From: JBDKGV01 sp039798005
GTDB taxonomy: Bacteria; Fibrobacterota; Fibrobacteria; UBA5070
Direction: 5' to 3'
DNA: 23,761 nucleotides
NCBI GenBank assembly: GCA_039798005.1
Contig: JBDKGV010000020.1
Span: 1-23,761, forward strand
Shown here piece after piece: positions 22,737 through 23,761 of the stretch (the first letter of the stretch is position 1; each line of letters starts with the position of its first letter). The position numbers and the translations under genes are program-made. Under the pieces are notes generated by a model. It was not told where the DNA came from, did no database searches, and saw nothing but the letters and a program-made list of their open reading frames with translations.

Positions 22737-23761
22737 TTATCGCAGGCCCACGCGCAGGACCTCTTCCAAGGTGGTCTCGCCGGTACGTGCCTTCTCCAAC
22801 CCGTCCACCAGGAGCGGGACCAATCCCGCGTGCTCGCGCAATTGACCTTCGGTCGCCCCTTGGGACACCAGTTCCCGCAAGGGGTCGTCCAGCACCATCA
22901 GCTCGAAGATGCCGGTGCGGCCGTGGTATCCGGTGCCGTCGCAGGCGGTGCAGCCAACCGCTTCCCAGACGGATTCCGTCAATTCACCGATGCGTCCAAG
23001 CGGCTTGAAGCGCTCCGTCTCCTGCCATGTCGCCAGCCTGGTCCGGCGGCAGACGGGGCACAGGCGGCGCACCAACCTCTGGGCCAGCACGCCAAGGAGG
23101 GCGTTCGCCGCGAGGAACGGGGGAATGCCCAGATCGACAAGGCGCGTGATCGCTCCGGCGGAGTCGTTGGTGTGCAGGGTGGTGAAGACGAGGTGGCCCG
23201 TCTGGGCCGCCTGGAGGGCGATGGTGGCGGTCTCCGCGTCGCGGATCTCACCCACCAGGATCACATCGGGATCCTGGCGAAGGATGGAACGCAGCGCTTG
23301 GGAGAAGGTCAGTCCGGCCTTCTCGTGGACCTGGACCTGGTTCGCATTCTTGAGCCGGTACTCGATGGGGTCTTCGATGGTGGTCACGTTGATGGCGCGC
23401 GGCAGCAGGCGCTGAAGCGCGGCGAAGAGCGTCGAGGTCTTTCCCGATCCGGTGGGGCCGGTCACGATGATCATGCCTTGGGGGCGGTCGCACAGCACCT
23501 CGAAGTTGGCTTGAAGGCCGGGTGCCATGCCCGTGTCGGAGAGGTCGGGAAGCTTCAGGTTCTGACGCAGGAGGCGCAGCACGACCTTCTCGCCCAGCCG
23601 AATGGGCAGGGTGCTGGCGCGCACGTCGATGTCGAGCTTGTTGTGCTGGAGCGCGATGCGTCCGTCCTGGGGGAGCCGCTTTTCGGCGATGTCCAGGTTG
23701 GCCAGGATCTTGATGCGGGAGACCAGGCTCAGCTGCACCCAGGAGGGCAGCAGCAGGTGCT
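22737..23761 (-). CDS. Type II secretion / type IV pilus assembly ATPase, C-terminal part (cut by window edge)
   Basis: The frame is open from the stop at 22737 to the window edge, giving about 341 residues of the C-terminal ATPase domain. It powers pseudopilus or pilus assembly from the cytoplasmic face of the inner membrane as a hexamer. SRIKILANLDIAEKRLPQDG opens the visible core; Walker A is GPTGSGKT; the Asp box is TIEDPIEYR; Walker B is DPDVILVGEIRD; the His box is GHLVFTTLHTNDS. The zinc-binding four-cysteine element (CPVC and CTAC) and GYHGRTGIFEL follow, as in GspE and PilB. The lack of neighbours and of the N-terminal domains leaves GspE versus PilB open. Confidence 0.93.
   Translation of the reverse strand, partial: HLLLPSWVQLSLVSRIKILANLDIAEKRLPQDGRIALQHNKLDIDVRASTLPIRLGEKVVLRLLRQNLKLPDLSDTGMAPGLQANFEVLCDRPQGMIIVTGPTGSGKTSTLFAALQRLLPRAINVTTIEDPIEYRLKNANQVQVHEKAGLTFSQALRSILRQDPDVILVGEIRDAETATIALQAAQTGHLVFTTLHTNDSAGAITRLVDLGIPPFLAANALLGVLAQRLVRRLCPVCRRTRLATWQETERFKPLGRIGELTESVWEAVGCTACDGTGYHGRTGIFELMVLDDPLRELVSQGATEGQLREHAGLVPLLVDGLEKARTGETTLEEVLRVGLR

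Noticed and set aside
1..23761. CRISPR array, insertion sequence, tRNA or prophage genes
   Set aside because: No spaced direct repeats, transposase motifs, cloverleaf-like sequences or phage genes were seen on reading both strands.

Overview
The window comes from a GC-rich bacterial chromosome and most resembles a member of the Fibrobacterota other than the low-GC rumen genus Fibrobacter. The main evidence is a pair of TIGR02147/DUF4423-like regulators (a family expanded in Fibrobacter), a DUF2341/LamG-type lipoprotein, a FlgD-like tail on a very large secreted protein, Omp85-type outer-membrane biology, a di-heme b558-type SdhC, and promoter-like TA-rich boxes resembling the Bacteroidota TAnnTTTG element. 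This placement is inferred from gene content; no rRNA or tRNA gene is present. I saw no mobile element, CRISPR array, tRNA or integrase.

Layout. 1-2064 (minus strand): a truncated SGNH hydrolase, an orphan succinate dehydrogenase cytochrome b closed by a good intrinsic terminator, and glutamate racemase MurI. 2168-5812 (plus): two tandem membrane-bound hybrid histidine kinases, each 606 residues. 9051-5839 (minus): a tightly coupled operon of TIGR02147 regulator, surface lipoprotein, TIGR02147 regulator. It diverges, across a 322-bp spacer carrying a dyad operator candidate, from a 1384-residue secreted VWA protein (9374-13528) with about 200-residue internal repeats. 13622-17380 (plus): a compact run of ribosomal protein bL33, a RimK-like ATP-grasp protein that has lost its catalytic residues, a minimal Omp85/BamA-like barrel, and a COG2509 FAD-dependent dehydrogenase, with junctions of 16 bp, a 4-bp overlap and 0 bp. 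17573-22219 (plus): separately promoted genes for a secreted polysaccharide deacetylase, a small lipoprotein, a two-TM-anchored protein of unknown function, a small secreted protein followed by an out-of-frame coding fragment, and a small cytoplasmic protein. 23761-22230 (minus): a 5'-truncated GspE/PilB ATPase followed by ispF.

The best candidates for undescribed biology are (i) the bL33 / pseudo-ATP-grasp / Omp85 barrel / COG2509 cluster, whose overlapping junctions suggest coordinated expression of an inactive ligase-fold protein with an outer-membrane barrel and a flavoprotein, and (ii) the regulator-lipoprotein-regulator sandwich facing a giant VWA surface protein. At least eight genes are preceded by a recurring TAT-n-n-TTGG or TA-n-n-TTTC-like box, suggesting a non-Escherichia-type housekeeping promoter.
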